Origin: an uncultured Bacteroidales bacterium
GTDB taxonomy: Bacteria; Bacteroidota; Bacteroidia; Bacteroidales; Muribaculaceae
NCBI GenBank assembly: GCA_902776955.1
Contig: CACYSG010000005.1
Span: 32,967 to 96,966 of the forward strand
DNA: 64,000 bases
Direction of reading: 5' to 3'
In this document: in pieces, positions 54,761 through 63,434 of the stretch
Numbering within the stretch: the stretch's first letter is position 1
Layout: every line of letters starts with the position of its first letter
Program-made: the position numbers and the translations under genes
The notes under the pieces: model-generated
Told to the model about the DNA's origin: nothing
Database searches by the model: none
Seen by the model: only the letters and a program-made list of their open reading frames with translations

Positions 54761-54940
54761 GGGAATGATATAGGAGTTGACCCTGAAAGATTATTAATGC
54801 GAACCTTTAGCTCGGCGAAGCCAATTTCACTAATGAGACTAATTTCACGAAAAAATAAAAATCTATTCGTAAAAATTAGATGAATTCGTGTAATTGGCAT
54901 TTGCCCCGCAGGGTTTTAGGCCAACAGCTTTATCATTGCC
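54761..54940. mobile_element. MITE-like element, copy 2 (180 bp)
   Basis: Same terminal repeats as copy 1 (left GGGAATGATATAGGAGTTG, right inverted GGCAATGATAAAGCTGTTG) and the same interior (actaat-cacgaaaaaataaaa, ttggcatttgccccgcaggg). It differs by an internal insertion of about 22 bp, gaacctttagctcggcgaag, which also occurs inside the 479-bp element near 34768. The flanks are attatttt and attttttt, a poor duplication. It sits just upstream of the DUF234 ATPase start. Confidence 0.75.
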
Positions 54941-54993
54941 ATTTTTTTTGATGGCAAAGATAAAGCGGAAAAATGATAAAAACAACGATTTTT

Positions 54994-55093
54994 GTCCAAA
55001 TGTGGGGTAAAAACCATAGATTTGGACAAAAACTGAACGATTTTCGTCCAAATGTGGGTCAAAACACCCACTTTTGGACAAAAACCCAAATAT
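54994..55093. repeat. 100-bp direct repeat, right copy
   Basis: Second copy of the 53199-53298 unit, in the same orientation. Recombination between the two would delete 1,795 bp carrying the ATPase and the MITE. Confidence 0.9.
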
Positions 55094-55104
55094 CAACAAT
55101 CATC

Positions 55105-55167
55105 TCCTAATTCCTCATTCCTAATTCCTCATTCCTAATTGCTCATTCCTCATTCCTCATTCCTAAT
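55105..55167. repeat. tandem TCCTAAT/TCCTCAT array before rsmF
   Basis: About nine units of the type attcctaattcctcattcc, imperfect, ending just before the rsmF promoter. Prone to slippage. Confidence 0.7.
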
Positions 55168-55179
55168 TTAAAAAATTAC

Positions 55180-55187
55180 TATCTTTG
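55180..55187 (+). promoter_or_regulatory. -7 element of the RsmF-type gene, five bases from the start codon
   Basis: TATCTTTG with the ATG at 55193, the same 5-base spacing as nadK, suggesting a leaderless transcript. Confidence 0.6.
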
Positions 55188-55192
55188 CACTG

Positions 55193-56569
55193 ATGAAACT
55201 GCATGAGAAGTTTATAGAGCAATTACAGGCACTGTTGCCTGACGAGTGGGAAGCGCTGGCCGAGGCTATCACGACGAGCGAACCCAGTGTCGCCGTGCGT
55301 GTTAACGATGCACGCCTAGTGGGGGTGCCCGAGGGTGCCCGCCGTGTGCCTTGGTGTGACCAGGGTTTCTATCTTTCCGATAGGCCCGCGTTCACATTTG
55401 ACCCCGACTGGCATGCGGGGCGCTACTATGTGCAGGATGCCTCGTCGATGTTCATCGCTCATGTCATCCGGCAGTTCATCCATCAGCCGGTGCGCTATCT
55501 TGACCTGTGTGCCGCCCCTGGCGGCAAGACGACAGCCGCGGTTCAAGCCTTGCCGCAGCAGTCGCTGGTGGTGGCCAACGAAATCGTGCCGCCTCGGGCC
55601 CGTGTGCTGGCCGACAACATCATCCGCTGGGGTAGTCCCCGTTGTGTGGTGACGAGCAACGCACCTGCCCACGTGGGCAAGATGACCCATTTCTTTGACG
55701 TCATCGCCGCTGACGTGCCGTGCAGTGGCGAGGGGATGATGCGCAAGGACGACGAGGCGGTGGCCCAGTGGTCTCCCGCCCTGGTCGAGCAATGCGCCCA
55801 GCGTCAGCGCGAAATCCTGGCCGACGTGTGGAATGCCCTGCGTCCCGGCGGCCTGCTCATCTACAGCACCTGCACCTACAACCACCAGGAGAACGAGCAG
55901 ATGGCCGATTTCATCGTCAATGAGTTGGGTGCCACCTCGCTCGAGGTGCCTGTTGAGCCCCAATGGAACATCCATCCCGCCATTGGCAGCGAGTGTCACT
56001 GCTACCGTTTCATGCCGCACCGCGTGGACGGTGAGGGCCTGTTTATGGCAGTATTCCGCAAGGATGGCGATGCCCCGCGGCAGGATATACGCGTCAAGGA
56101 TAAAAACGCAAAAAAATCCGATGAAATCGGCAAGAATTGGCTCTCACGCCCCGACGATTATGTGGTCGAACAACAGGGAGACTTGTCGATTGCGGTGCCT
56201 GCTGACATCCGTCGCGAGGTGACGGCCCTGCGCACCTCGCTGAATGTGCTGCACGCCGGCGTGGAACTGGCTACCGTCATGGGCCGCAAGACAGTGCCGC
56301 ATCACGCCCTGGCGATGTCAACGGCGAGGGATGCCGATGCTTTCCCCGTCTGCGAGGTGGATTATCCCACCGCACTGCGTTACCTGCGTGGCGAGAGCAT
56401 CACGGTTGACGGCCCGCGTGGCTACGTCCTCGTCGCCCATCAGGGCGCTGTCCTCGGTTTCGCCAACAACCTGGGCAACCGCGCCAACAACCTCTACCCC
56501 AAGTCCCAACGCATCCTCAGCACCCACCTCCCCGACACCAAACCAATTGTTTCTATTTTGGTGCCATAA
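55193..56569 (+). CDS. rsmF: RsmF/NOP2-type m5C RNA methyltransferase
   Basis: Methylates cytosine C5 in rRNA with S-adenosylmethionine. 458 residues. The Rossmann methyltransferase domain has motif I LDLCAAPGGKTTAA (about residue 105), motif IV ADVPCSGEGMMRKD (catalytic Cys of the PCSGEGM loop) and motif VI YSTCTYNHQENE (second catalytic Cys). The C-terminal part has a PUA-like domain (ALRYLRGESITVDGPRGYVLVAHQGAVLGFANNLGNRANNLYPKSQRI). The gene symbol is by family; the exact target cytosine is inferred. The last codons (ILVP, stop) lie within an inverted repeat arm (56554-56565). Confidence 0.85.
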   Translation: MKLHEKFIEQLQALLPDEWEALAEAITTSEPSVAVRVNDARLVGVPEGARRVPWCDQGFYLSDRPAFTFDPDWHAGRYYVQDASSMFIAHVIRQFIHQPVRYLDLCAAPGGKTTAAVQALPQQSLVVANEIVPPRARVLADNIIRWGSPRCVVTSNAPAHVGKMTHFFDVIAADVPCSGEGMMRKDDEAVAQWSPALVEQCAQRQREILADVWNALRPGGLLIYSTCTYNHQENEQMADFIVNELGATSLEVPVEPQWNIHPAIGSECHCYRFMPHRVDGEGLFMAVFRKDGDAPRQDIRVKDKNAKKSDEIGKNWLSRPDDYVVEQQGDLSIAVPADIRREVTALRTSLNVLHAGVELATVMGRKTVPHHALAMSTARDADAFPVCEVDYPTALRYLRGESITVDGPRGYVLVAHQGAVLGFANNLGNRANNLYPKSQRILSTHLPDTKPIVSILVP

Positions 56570-56737
56570 CCCGATTTTTTTAATAGTTAAGGCCATTAGC
56601 GTCCACTAAAATTTGGCAAAATTTGCTATAAATAGCTAAAAACCAATGGTTTGTATCGGTTTTCGGGCCGAACGGATTTGAAATCACAAATCAGTTGAAC
56701 TTTTTAGTGGACAGCAATGAGTTAAGGCACCAAAATA
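56554..56737. repeat. nested inverted repeats at the end of rsmF
   Basis: The outer pair TATTTTGGTGCC (56554-56565) / GGCACCAAAATA (56726-56737) is perfect; an inner pair GTCCACTAAAA (56601-56611) / TTTTAGTGGAC (56702-56712) is also perfect. The outer left arm is part of the rsmF coding sequence. It may be a MITE or a long terminator structure. Confidence 0.7.
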
Positions 56738-56795
56738 ATTCGTTCTTGAGGGATATAAATAAATTCGGGACCAAGCATCAACTCTCTATTTTATA

Positions 56796-56829
56796 AGAAG
56801 CGCCCATCTTGGCATGGATGAGCGCTTCT
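56796..56829 (-). terminator. hairpin after the HTH gene
   Basis: AGAAGCGC (56796-56803) pairs with GCGCTTCT (56822-56829), plus CATC/GATG inside. On the minus strand it is followed by an AT-rich stretch rather than a clean T run. Confidence 0.5.
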
Positions 56830-56850
56830 GTCACTTTATGAATCAGCTAT

Positions 56851-57132
56851 TTATAGATTTAAGTAGCTTTTTAAGGCATTGACATATTCCTCAAAGGCCT
56901 TGCGCCCTTGTTCGGTGACTTGGCAGGCGGTGCGTGTCTTCTTGCCGACAAAACCCTTGGTGACGGTGATGTAGCCGGCTGCAGAGAGTTTGTCTAGCTG
57001 CACGCTCAGGTTGCCCGCTGTGGACTCGGTCTGCTCCTTGAGATAGACGAAGTCTGCCTCGTCCACATTCATCAGTATCGACATCACCGCCAGCCGCAGC
57101 TGGGAGTGAAGGATGGGATCCAGCTCTTTCAT
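56851..57132 (-). CDS. winged-helix transcriptional regulator (HTH_34/MarR-like)
   Basis: 93 residues. Winged-helix features are LHSQLRLAVMSILM, then VYLKEQTESTAGNLSVQLDKLSAAGYITVTKGFVGKKTRTACQVTEQGRKAFEEYVNAL, which is the PF13601-type small regulator. It probably represses its own operon: two near-identical 17-bp palindromes lie in the promoter and leader. The start overlaps the stop of the upstream membrane gene by 4 bp, so the two are made together. Confidence 0.88.
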   Translation of the reverse strand: MKELDPILHSQLRLAVMSILMNVDEADFVYLKEQTESTAGNLSVQLDKLSAAGYITVTKGFVGKKTRTACQVTEQGRKAFEEYVNALKSYLNL

Positions 57133-57761
57133 CGCTGCTGCTTGGCCTTGTAGTTAATAATATGACCCGGGATTATCATCATGCAGATGAAAGCGATGAT
57201 GAACATCGGCAGATACCAGTTGGCACCAAAAGGAATTCCTGCGGCAATGCAACACATGGTGAAAATGCCGACGCACAATCCCAATGCGCCACCAACGACC
57301 AGTGACTTCTCTTTCACGACAATACCGTGGGCTATTTCGGCCATCGGCACCATAATCAAAGCGAAGATGAACATCGACTTCCAGATGTTGGAAGATGCAT
57401 GGGCAAAAAAGATGAAGCCGAAACAGGTCAGCATTGCCACTAATGAGGAAATGCCCACAACGGTCCAAATTTGCGTAACAATGCGGTCGGAATAGCTCTT
57501 CACGCCAGATTTCACTTTCTGCTTCTTGTCCATCAAGGGCTTGAGGATGTTACCAAGCAGGGGTATCAGAAACCAGCCCAGGTTGTAGATCGGATTGCCT
57601 GTCTTAACAAGCAGAATCCATACCAGGGCGGTCACTGCCACCGTGAGGTATCCCCACATCAGCATAATGTTGCCGTCGCCCACATAGCGCTCACGGGTGC
57701 GCTGGATCATCGCGGTAATCAATTCGAGACTTTCTTTCTCGGTCATTCTCTTCTCTTCCAT
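57129..57761 (-). CDS. six-helix membrane protein paired with the HTH regulator
   Basis: 210 residues with a short cytoplasmic N-terminus (MEEKRMTEKESLELITAMIQRTRERYVGDGN) and about six hydrophobic helices: MLMWGYLTVAVTALVWILL, GWFLIPLLGNIL, VVGISSLVAMLTCFGFIFF, IWKSMFIFALIMVPMAEIAHG and two more. Family not named; similar proteins accompany small winged-helix regulators in Bacteroidota. Start at 57761 because earlier in-frame codons would precede the promoter-proximal leader. The HTH gene overlaps by 4 bp. Confidence 0.78.
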   Translation of the reverse strand: MEEKRMTEKESLELITAMIQRTRERYVGDGNIMLMWGYLTVAVTALVWILLVKTGNPIYNLGWFLIPLLGNILKPLMDKKQKVKSGVKSYSDRIVTQIWTVVGISSLVAMLTCFGFIFFAHASSNIWKSMFIFALIMVPMAEIAHGIVVKEKSLVVGGALGLCVGIFTMCCIAAGIPFGANWYLPMFIIAFICMMIIPGHIINYKAKQQR

Positions 57762-57793
57762 AACTTGAATTGTTTTTAATTTGGTTATAAAGT

Positions 57794-57810
57794 GGTTTAA
57801 AATATAAACT
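57794..57810. promoter_or_regulatory. second copy of a 17-bp operator
   Basis: GGTTTAAAATATAAACT, differing from the palindrome at 57877 at two positions, lies in the leader of the same operon about 33 bp from the start codon. Confidence 0.55.
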
Positions 57811-57864
57811 AAAACTCTCTGAAAAAAGAACAGCACGCGCGATTACCGTTCTTATTTCACGCTG

Positions 57865-57896
57865 CAAAGATAAAGCGGTTTATAATATAAACCAAA
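57865..57896 (-). promoter_or_regulatory. promoter of the membrane protein/HTH operon with operator in its spacer
   Basis: On the minus strand TTTG (57896-57893), a 20-bp spacer and TATCTTTG (57872-57865). The spacer holds GGTTTATAATATAAACC (57877-57893), a perfect palindrome around one central base, placed so that a bound protein would block RNA polymerase. Confidence 0.7.
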
Positions 57897-57965
57897 TTTT
57901 CCACCATTATTTAACCTTTATTAACATACTTGTATCAAAATAGCATCTTCTTTAATCTCGACGTA

Positions 57966-58311
57966 GGGCCTCGCCTTGGCGTGGCCGCTTGTCCCCTCAA
58001 AAATACCAGCCCCACCAGTGACACGTTCCACCATTGAGATCACGGGTGCCATCAGCTGGGACGGTTCTAATGATGCGGTAAGCGAAGCGGCGCCATCAGT
58101 TAGACCCGTCCCAATGATGCACCACCCTCGCCGCTGCCACCATAACCAGAAAAACTCACAAGTGTAATTACCATCACTTCTCTGCTTTAATGGCGGACAT
58201 TACTTTGCGCCTTAGCGCCTTAGCGCCTTAGCGTGGGGTCAAAAGGTTGAATAGTTACATCAAAATAGCATATTCTTAATCAAGATGTGCGGCTACGCCA
58301 AGGCGAGGCCT
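57966..58311. repeat. inverted repeat pair (GGGCCTCGCCTTGG family), copy 2, with interior
   Basis: The left arm at 57966-57988 is identical to 34287-34309; the right arm starts at 58289 with one mismatch and a one-base gap near its end. The 300-bp interior holds fragments shared with 22970-23085 (cacgttccacca, cttagcgcc repeats) and a threefold gccttagc tandem. No gene. Confidence 0.7.
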
Positions 58312-58366
58312 ACGTCCATAATGTGATTTTTCATGGGCTCCAATAATAAAATCTAGTGGCCAGAGA

Positions 58367-58549
58367 AGTCTCTCTAACCACTAAACTCTAAACTCTAAAC
58401 TTCAAGCGGCCATGAGCCACTCGAGTAAGTCTCTCTAAACTCTAAACCCTAACCTCTAAACTTCAAGCGGCCCGAGGCCGCTTGAATAAGTCTCTCTAAC
58501 CACTAAACTCTAAACCCTAAACTTCAAGCGGCCCGAGGCCGCTTGAATA
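58367..58549. repeat. three 61-bp tandem units abutting the metG stop
   Basis: Units at 58367-58427, 58428-58488 and 58489-58549. Each consists of agtctctctaa, a run of CTCTAAA heptamers, and a hairpin (AAGCGGCCcgaGGCCGCTT in units 2 and 3, mutated in unit 1). The third unit ends exactly one base before the metG stop codon. The hairpins may serve as metG terminators. Confidence 0.85.
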
Positions 58550-60616
58550 TTACCCTACTTGGCAGCCGGGCTTGACGGGGCCGGTCGGGCCGATGACGAC
58601 GAGGCGTCCGCCGGCGTCCTCGGCGCTCAGGATCATGCCCTGGCTCTCGATGCCCTTGAGTTTGCGCGGCGGGAAATTGGCGATGAAGCACACCTGCTTG
58701 CCCACCAGTTCCTCGGGTTCATACCACTTGGCGATGCCGCTGATGATGGTGCGTCCGGCCATGCCGTCGTCGATGGTGAACTTCAACAGCTTGTCGGCCT
58801 TCTTCACCTTCTCGCAGGCGGTGACGGTGCCCACGCGGATGTCGAGCTTGGCAAAGTCGTCGATGGTGCACGACGTGGTGACGGGCTTGGGCTTGAAGTT
58901 GTTGATGATATTCTCCTGCTTGATGCGCTCCAGGCGGTCGATCTGCGCTTGGATAACGTCGTCCTCGATCTTCTCGAACAGCAGCACGGGCTGCTCCAGC
59001 TGGCGTCCGGCGGGCAGGATATCGATGTCGCCCAGACGGCTCCAGTCGGCCTTCTCCATGCCGATCATGCCGCGCAGCTTCTCGGAGCTGAAGGGCAGGA
59101 ACGGTTCAAAGGCGATGGCCAGGTTGGCGGTAATCTGCAGCGCCACGTTCATGATCGTCTGCACGCGTGCCATGTCGGTCTTGGCCAACTTCCAGGGCTC
59201 AGTGTCGGCCAGGTACTTGTTACCGATGCGGGCCAGGTCCATGGCGTCCTTCAGGGCCTCGCGGAAGTGGAAGTGCTCGATGTGGTCAACCAGTACGGCC
59301 TTCACGCCCTTGAACTCCTCGATGGCGGCGCGGTCCACGTCGGTCAATTCGCCAGCCTCGGGAACGATACCACCGCAGAACTTGTGCGTCAGCACCAGCG
59401 CGCGGTTCACAAAGTTGCCCAGGATGGCCACCAGCTCGTTGTTGTTGCGGGCCTGGAAGTCCTTCCAGGTGAAGTCGTTGTCCTTGGTCTCGGGAGCATT
59501 GGCCGTCAGGACATAGCGCAGCACGTCCTGCTTGCCGGGGAAGTCCTTGAGGTACTCATGCAGCCACACGGCCCAGTTGCGGCTCGTCGAGATCTTGTCG
59601 CCCTCGAGGTTCAGGAACTCGTTGGCAGGCACGTTGTCGGGCATCACATAGTCGCCGTGAGCCTTCATCATCGTCGGGAAGATGATGCAGTGGAACACGA
59701 TGTTGTCCTTGCCGATGAAGTGGATCAGGCGTGTGTCCTCGCGCTGCCACCACTGCTGCCACGTGCCCCAGCGCTCGGGGTGGGCCTCGCAAAGCTCCTT
59801 GGTGTTGCTGACGTAGCCGATGGGCGCGTCAAACCACACATACAGCACCTTGCCCTCGGCACCCTCGACGGGAACGGGGATACCCCAGTCCAGGTCGCGC
59901 GTCATGGCGCGGGGCTGCAGCCCGTTGTCGAGCCACGACTTGCACTGGCCATAGACGTTAGAGCGCCACTCCTTGTGGCCCTCGAGGATCCACTCCTTGA
60001 GCCAGCCCTCATACTCGTTGAGCGGCAGGAACCAGTTGGTGGTGTCCTTGAGCACGAGCGGATGGTCGCTGTCCTTGGCGTGCGGGTTGATCAGCTCGGT
60101 CGGGTCCAGGTCGCGGCCGCAACCGTCCTCACACTGGTTACCCTTGGCTGCCGGATGGTGGCAATAGGGGCACTCGCCCTCGACGTCGCGGTCGGTGAGG
60201 AACTTGCCGTCCTGCTCGTCATAGAACTGCTTGGTGGTCTTCTCAATGAGCTTGCCCTCGTCATAGAGCTTGCGGAAAAATTCGGCGGCAAACTGGTGAT
60301 GCGTCTTGCTGGTCGTACGGCTGTAGATGTCGTAGCTGATACCCAGCTCCTCGAACGACTCCTTGATGATACTGTGGTAGCGGTCAACGACCTGCTGGGG
60401 CGTGATGCCCTCCTTGCGGGCGCGTTGGGTCACGGGCACACCGTGCTCGTCACTACCGCCCACAAACATCACGTTCTCGCCCTGCAGGCGCAGGTAGCGC
60501 ACATAGATGTCGGCAGGCACATACACACCGGCCAGGTGACCGATGTGGACCGGTCCGTTAGCATAGGGCAGCGCCGTCGTCACCAGCGTCCGCGCAAATT
60601 TCTTCTCATTCTCCAT
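58550..60616 (-). CDS. metG: methionyl-tRNA synthetase
   Basis: 688 residues. The class I HIGH motif is [12 protein letters not shown] (about residues 17-28), the zinc knuckle is [18 protein letters not shown] (about 145-162) and the second signature appears as KISTSRNW (about 340), normal for MetRS. The C-terminal 110 residues ([29 protein letters not shown]) form the Trbp111-like tRNA-binding domain. Cytoplasmic, essential. It has a TACCTTTG -7 element at 60663-60656 on the minus strand. Confidence 0.96.
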   Translation of the reverse strand: MENEKKFARTLVTTALPYANGPVHIGHLAGVYVPADIYVRYLRLQGENVMFVGGSDEHGVPVTQRARKEGITPQQVVDRYHSIIKESFEELGISYDIYSRTTSKTHHQFAAEFFRKLYDEGKLIEKTTKQFYDEQDGKFLTDRDVEGECPYCHHPAAKGNQCEDGCGRDLDPTELINPHAKDSDHPLVLKDTTNWFLPLNEYEGWLKEWILEGHKEWRSNVYGQCKSWLDNGLQPRAMTRDLDWGIPVPVEGAEGKVLYVWFDAPIGYVSNTKELCEAHPERWGTWQQWWQREDTRLIHFIGKDNIVFHCIIFPTMMKAHGDYVMPDNVPANEFLNLEGDKISTSRNWAVWLHEYLKDFPGKQDVLRYVLTANAPETKDNDFTWKDFQARNNNELVAILGNFVNRALVLTHKFCGGIVPEAGELTDVDRAAIEEFKGVKAVLVDHIEHFHFREALKDAMDLARIGNKYLADTEPWKLAKTDMARVQTIMNVALQITANLAIAFEPFLPFSSEKLRGMIGMEKADWSRLGDIDILPAGRQLEQPVLLFEKIEDDVIQAQIDRLERIKQENIINNFKPKPVTTSCTIDDFAKLDIRVGTVTACEKVKKADKLLKFTIDDGMAGRTIISGIAKWYEPEELVGKQVCFIANFPPRKLKGIESQGMILSAEDAGGRLVVIGPTGPVKPGCQVG

Positions 60617-60655
60617 TTTATTCTATATCTTAATGTTAGTCTCTTATTTGGGCTG

Positions 60656-60663
60656 CAAAGGTA
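60656..60663 (-). promoter_or_regulatory. -7 element of metG
   Basis: TACCTTTG read on the minus strand, 40 bp from the ATG; the -33 box is weak. Confidence 0.55.
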
Positions 60664-60853
60664 CGAAAAAGTTTCCTGAAACACTGATTTAAAGACAAGA
60701 AATACAAGAAACACAATTTTTTGATGAATAAACCGCCTAATCTTTCTGGTTCTTCCTGTATACCTGATAACCCAATCCTCATGATCTTCAATAAAACACA
60801 ATTCAAACAACTCACACATTTAGCAGTCCAAACTGCCATAAATGTAAAGACGC

Positions 60854-61325
60854 AAAACAACTGAATCATCTGATAACTCTGACATCCAGAATATTCAGAT
60901 ATTTCAGTTGTTATTAAATCAGCTGTTACAATCCCGGATGGCCTTGTATTTATTGTACTTATTGTTTTCCTTTTAAAGCGTTGTCCAAGTTGTCCAAGTT
61001 GTCGTTAAATACCACCCTTGTATTTGTTTTTATAGAAATTCTATTATAGAAATCCTATAAAATTTAGAGAAACACATGTAAATTGCTGTATTATTGGGTG
61101 TTATAACTGTAGAGACGCAAAATTTTGCGTCTCCCACCGTCAGGCGTTACTAACTTGCTGACCTTGAGACGCAAAATTTTGCGTCTCTACAGGGGGGTGA
61201 AAAACAACTGAATCATCTGATAACTCTGACATCCAGAATATTCAGATAATTCAGTTGTTATTAAATACAGTTGTTACAATCCCGGATGGCCTTGTATTTA
61301 TTGTCTTTATTGTTTTCCTTTTAAA
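60854..61325. repeat. 124-bp direct duplication around an 84-bp palindrome element
   Basis: 60854-60977 and 61201-61325 are nearly identical (aaaacaactgaatcatctga... to tgttttccttttaaa), 347 bp apart. Shorter related pieces (aatccctgaaggcc) follow at 61410-61470. No gene in 60617-61495. Confidence 0.75.
61108..61191. mobile_element. 84-bp double-palindrome element, copy 2
   Basis: Same length and ends as the element at 31185-31268: TGTA plus a 22-bp palindrome at each end in opposite orientation, with a divergent 32-34 bp centre that ends CCTTGAGACGC in both. Confidence 0.75.
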
Positions 61326-61495
61326 AAGTTGTCGTTGTCGCTCTTGCAGACAAAAGGACAACTCAAGCAACCTATAAAAAAGTTGTTCAAGTTGTCCAAG
61401 TTGTCGTTAAATCCCTGAAGGCCTTGTATATCGTTGTTTTCCTTTTAAAAAGTTGTCTTTAATCCCTGAAGGCCATGTATTTTAGGTGGTTGTCG

Positions 61496-62872
61496 TTACT
61501 TCACGAGGATCTTCTTGCCGTTGTGGATGAAGATGCCGCCAGTGGGGTTCTCGGTGGGCTGGCCCATCAGGTTGTAGTAGAGGCCGTCGGCCTGCTGTGC
61601 GGCTTCAACTTCCTGTACGCCGGTGTTGTCCTGGTGGGGAGGCATGAAGATAACGAGGCCCTTGCTAGGGTCGTCCACCTGGTGGTAGATGACTTCCTCG
61701 ATGTTCTCCTCGGTCTGCTCGATGACGTTCCAGGTGTTACCCTGTGCCCAGATGGTGGCGGTGCCGTTGTTGAACAGGTCATAGAGCACGCCGCCGTTAC
61801 CGTTGTTCACAAAGGTGTTGTTGCCGGGGTTGTAGTCCTCGGCCTGGGGATCCTCGACCTTACCCAGGTTGATGTTGGGAGCGCCGGTGGGCACGGTGAT
61901 GCCCCACAGGCCACCTTCCATCCAGTTACCCTCCATGTAGATGTTGGCACTGCTGCTGGTGTCATAGATGCTGACGCAGCTACCACCGTTGTTGGGGTTG
62001 GTCTCGTAGCAGTTGTCGATCATCGTGTTGTTGAGGATGTAGGCATCCACACTGCCGATGGTGGTGATACCATAGCGGTTGTCGGCGATGTAGTTGTTCT
62101 CGATGACGTTCATGCCGCTGTGGCCCAGGCCCATCATGTTGCTCAAGCCGATGCCGCCCGACATGGTGAACTGGCCGCCAATCACCTGGTTGTCGGCGAT
62201 GAGCACGTCATAGGCGCCGCCCACGGTGAGGTTGATCTGGGGCTTGTTGCGGTTGGTGGTCACATTGTGCCAGAAGAGGCAGTTGCGGATGATGATGCCC
62301 ACGGGATTGGTGGCACCGTTGCCGATGGCGTTGACGGTGTTCTCGATGAAGTAGCAGTTCTCGACAACGTTGTTGTCGCACGATGCGTTAAACGACAGGG
62401 CGCCCGAGCTGGAGCTCTTGCCGTTGTGCAGGGTGAAGGTGCAGTTGTCGGCTTGCAGGCTGCTGTTCAGGCCGCCGAAGACGACACCCACATACTCAAA
62501 GGTGACGTTCTTGAGCACGGCGTTGCCGTTCTCGCCCAGCATCCAGAAACCCTTGGGGTTGCTGCCCTCGGCGTCGCGGGTAACGACTGCGGTGTCGGCG
62601 GGAGCGAAGTCGGCGTCACCGTCAATAGTGATCTGCACGCCGTTGGCCATCTTGATGACGTCGTTGTTCTCGAGGCGCAGCACGTCGCCCTCGCTGATGG
62701 TGAAGTTGGCGCCCACCAGGTAGGAACCGTCGTCCTGCAGGGTCACGCCGGTGCCCTCGATCTGGCTCAGGCTGTTAAAGGTGTACACGTTGCCCGTGCC
62801 GTCGCTGACAAACTGGGCCATTGCTCCGACAGCGACTGCTGCCATGAGCATGAATGCGTAGAATTTCTTCAT
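61496..62872 (-). CDS. secreted right-handed beta-helix protein
   Basis: 458 residues from ATG 62872. A signal peptide (MKKFYAFMLMAAVAVGAMAQ) is followed by about 12 coils with the N-x-x-(F/I)-x-x-N-x-(V/I/A) rhythm of parallel beta-helices: NVTFEYVGVVFGG, NCTFTLHNG, NCYFIENTVNAI, NCLFWHNVTTN, NNYIADNRYGI, NNTMIDNCYET. No polysaccharide-lyase catalytic triad could be picked. The C-terminal tail YYNLMGQPTENPTGGIFIHNGKKILVK is a sorting-like end. Likely cell-surface carbohydrate binding or adhesion. Confidence 0.82.
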   Translation of the reverse strand: MKKFYAFMLMAAVAVGAMAQFVSDGTGNVYTFNSLSQIEGTGVTLQDDGSYLVGANFTISEGDVLRLENNDVIKMANGVQITIDGDADFAPADTAVVTRDAEGSNPKGFWMLGENGNAVLKNVTFEYVGVVFGGLNSSLQADNCTFTLHNGKSSSSGALSFNASCDNNVVENCYFIENTVNAIGNGATNPVGIIIRNCLFWHNVTTNRNKPQINLTVGGAYDVLIADNQVIGGQFTMSGGIGLSNMMGLGHSGMNVIENNYIADNRYGITTIGSVDAYILNNTMIDNCYETNPNNGGSCVSIYDTSSSANIYMEGNWMEGGLWGITVPTGAPNINLGKVEDPQAEDYNPGNNTFVNNGNGGVLYDLFNNGTATIWAQGNTWNVIEQTEENIEEVIYHQVDDPSKGLVIFMPPHQDNTGVQEVEAAQQADGLYYNLMGQPTENPTGGIFIHNGKKILVK

Positions 62873-63019
62873 GTTGTTAATCGTTATTAAGTGGTTAATG
62901 AAATGAGAGTTGCAAAGATAGCCCAAATAATCGGAATAATTATCAACCCGTTGGCAGAATTATATAATAATAGAGCGGTGTGCGTGAAAATGCAGAGGTG
63001 AATAACTGATGGCATAAAC

Positions 63020-63275
63020 GCCCGAAGGGCGGTCATTTGAATAACCCTGGGTAATGCAAACCGCTGAGCGGCAGCGAAGTGGTTTGCATCACCCAGGGGA
63101 GAGCGATACTATCCCCGTCGCTGGAGGCGACCCCAATTGTGCCAGCCAAGATGGAGGGGTCGCCTTCAGCGACAGTTCTCGTTTCAATACTCCCCCGATG
63201 AATCAGCCGCCTTCGCTTTGCTCAGTTGCCTGATTTATCGGGGGTTATCCATAGGCCACCCTCCAGGTGTCAATT
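63020..63275. repeat. modular palindromic intergenic repeat related to the 479-bp element
   Basis: Shares in order cgcccgaagggcgg, catttgaataaccc, cacccaggg, gtcgctggaggcgacccc, aggggtcgcc and ggccaccctccaggtg with 34620-35015, but lacks the 19-bp terminal repeats. The rest of 62873-63434 holds no gene apart from the promoter below. Confidence 0.65.
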
Positions 63276-63360
63276 GACGGGTAAGAAAATACAGTATTTA
63301 ATTCAGCCAATGGAATAATTATCATCAATATTATACATTTTTGTAAATTGTCGGCCGTTT

Positions 63361-63392
63361 TTTGCTAAATAACCGAAATTGTTGTAATTTTG
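63361..63392 (+). promoter_or_regulatory. promoter of the Na/Pi cotransporter gene
   Basis: TTTG (63361-63364), a 20-bp spacer and TAATTTTG (63385-63392); ATG at 63435. Confidence 0.7.
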
Positions 63393-63434
63393 TGAAAAAT
63401 TTGAGTGTATTCATCTATAAACAAATAATATTCA

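Noticed and set aside
58367-58549. CRISPR array
   Set aside because: The repeats are head-to-tail 61-bp units without unique spacers, and no cas gene is near.
58559-60679. A 706-codon open frame opposite metG
   Set aside because: It is the antisense shadow of metG: codon bias of a GC-rich gene leaves the opposite frame open. The translation is low-complexity V/L/D/H-rich with no domain.
61475-62890. A 471-codon frame opposite the beta-helix protein
   Set aside because: Antisense shadow; the minus-strand protein has a signal peptide and regular beta-helix coils.
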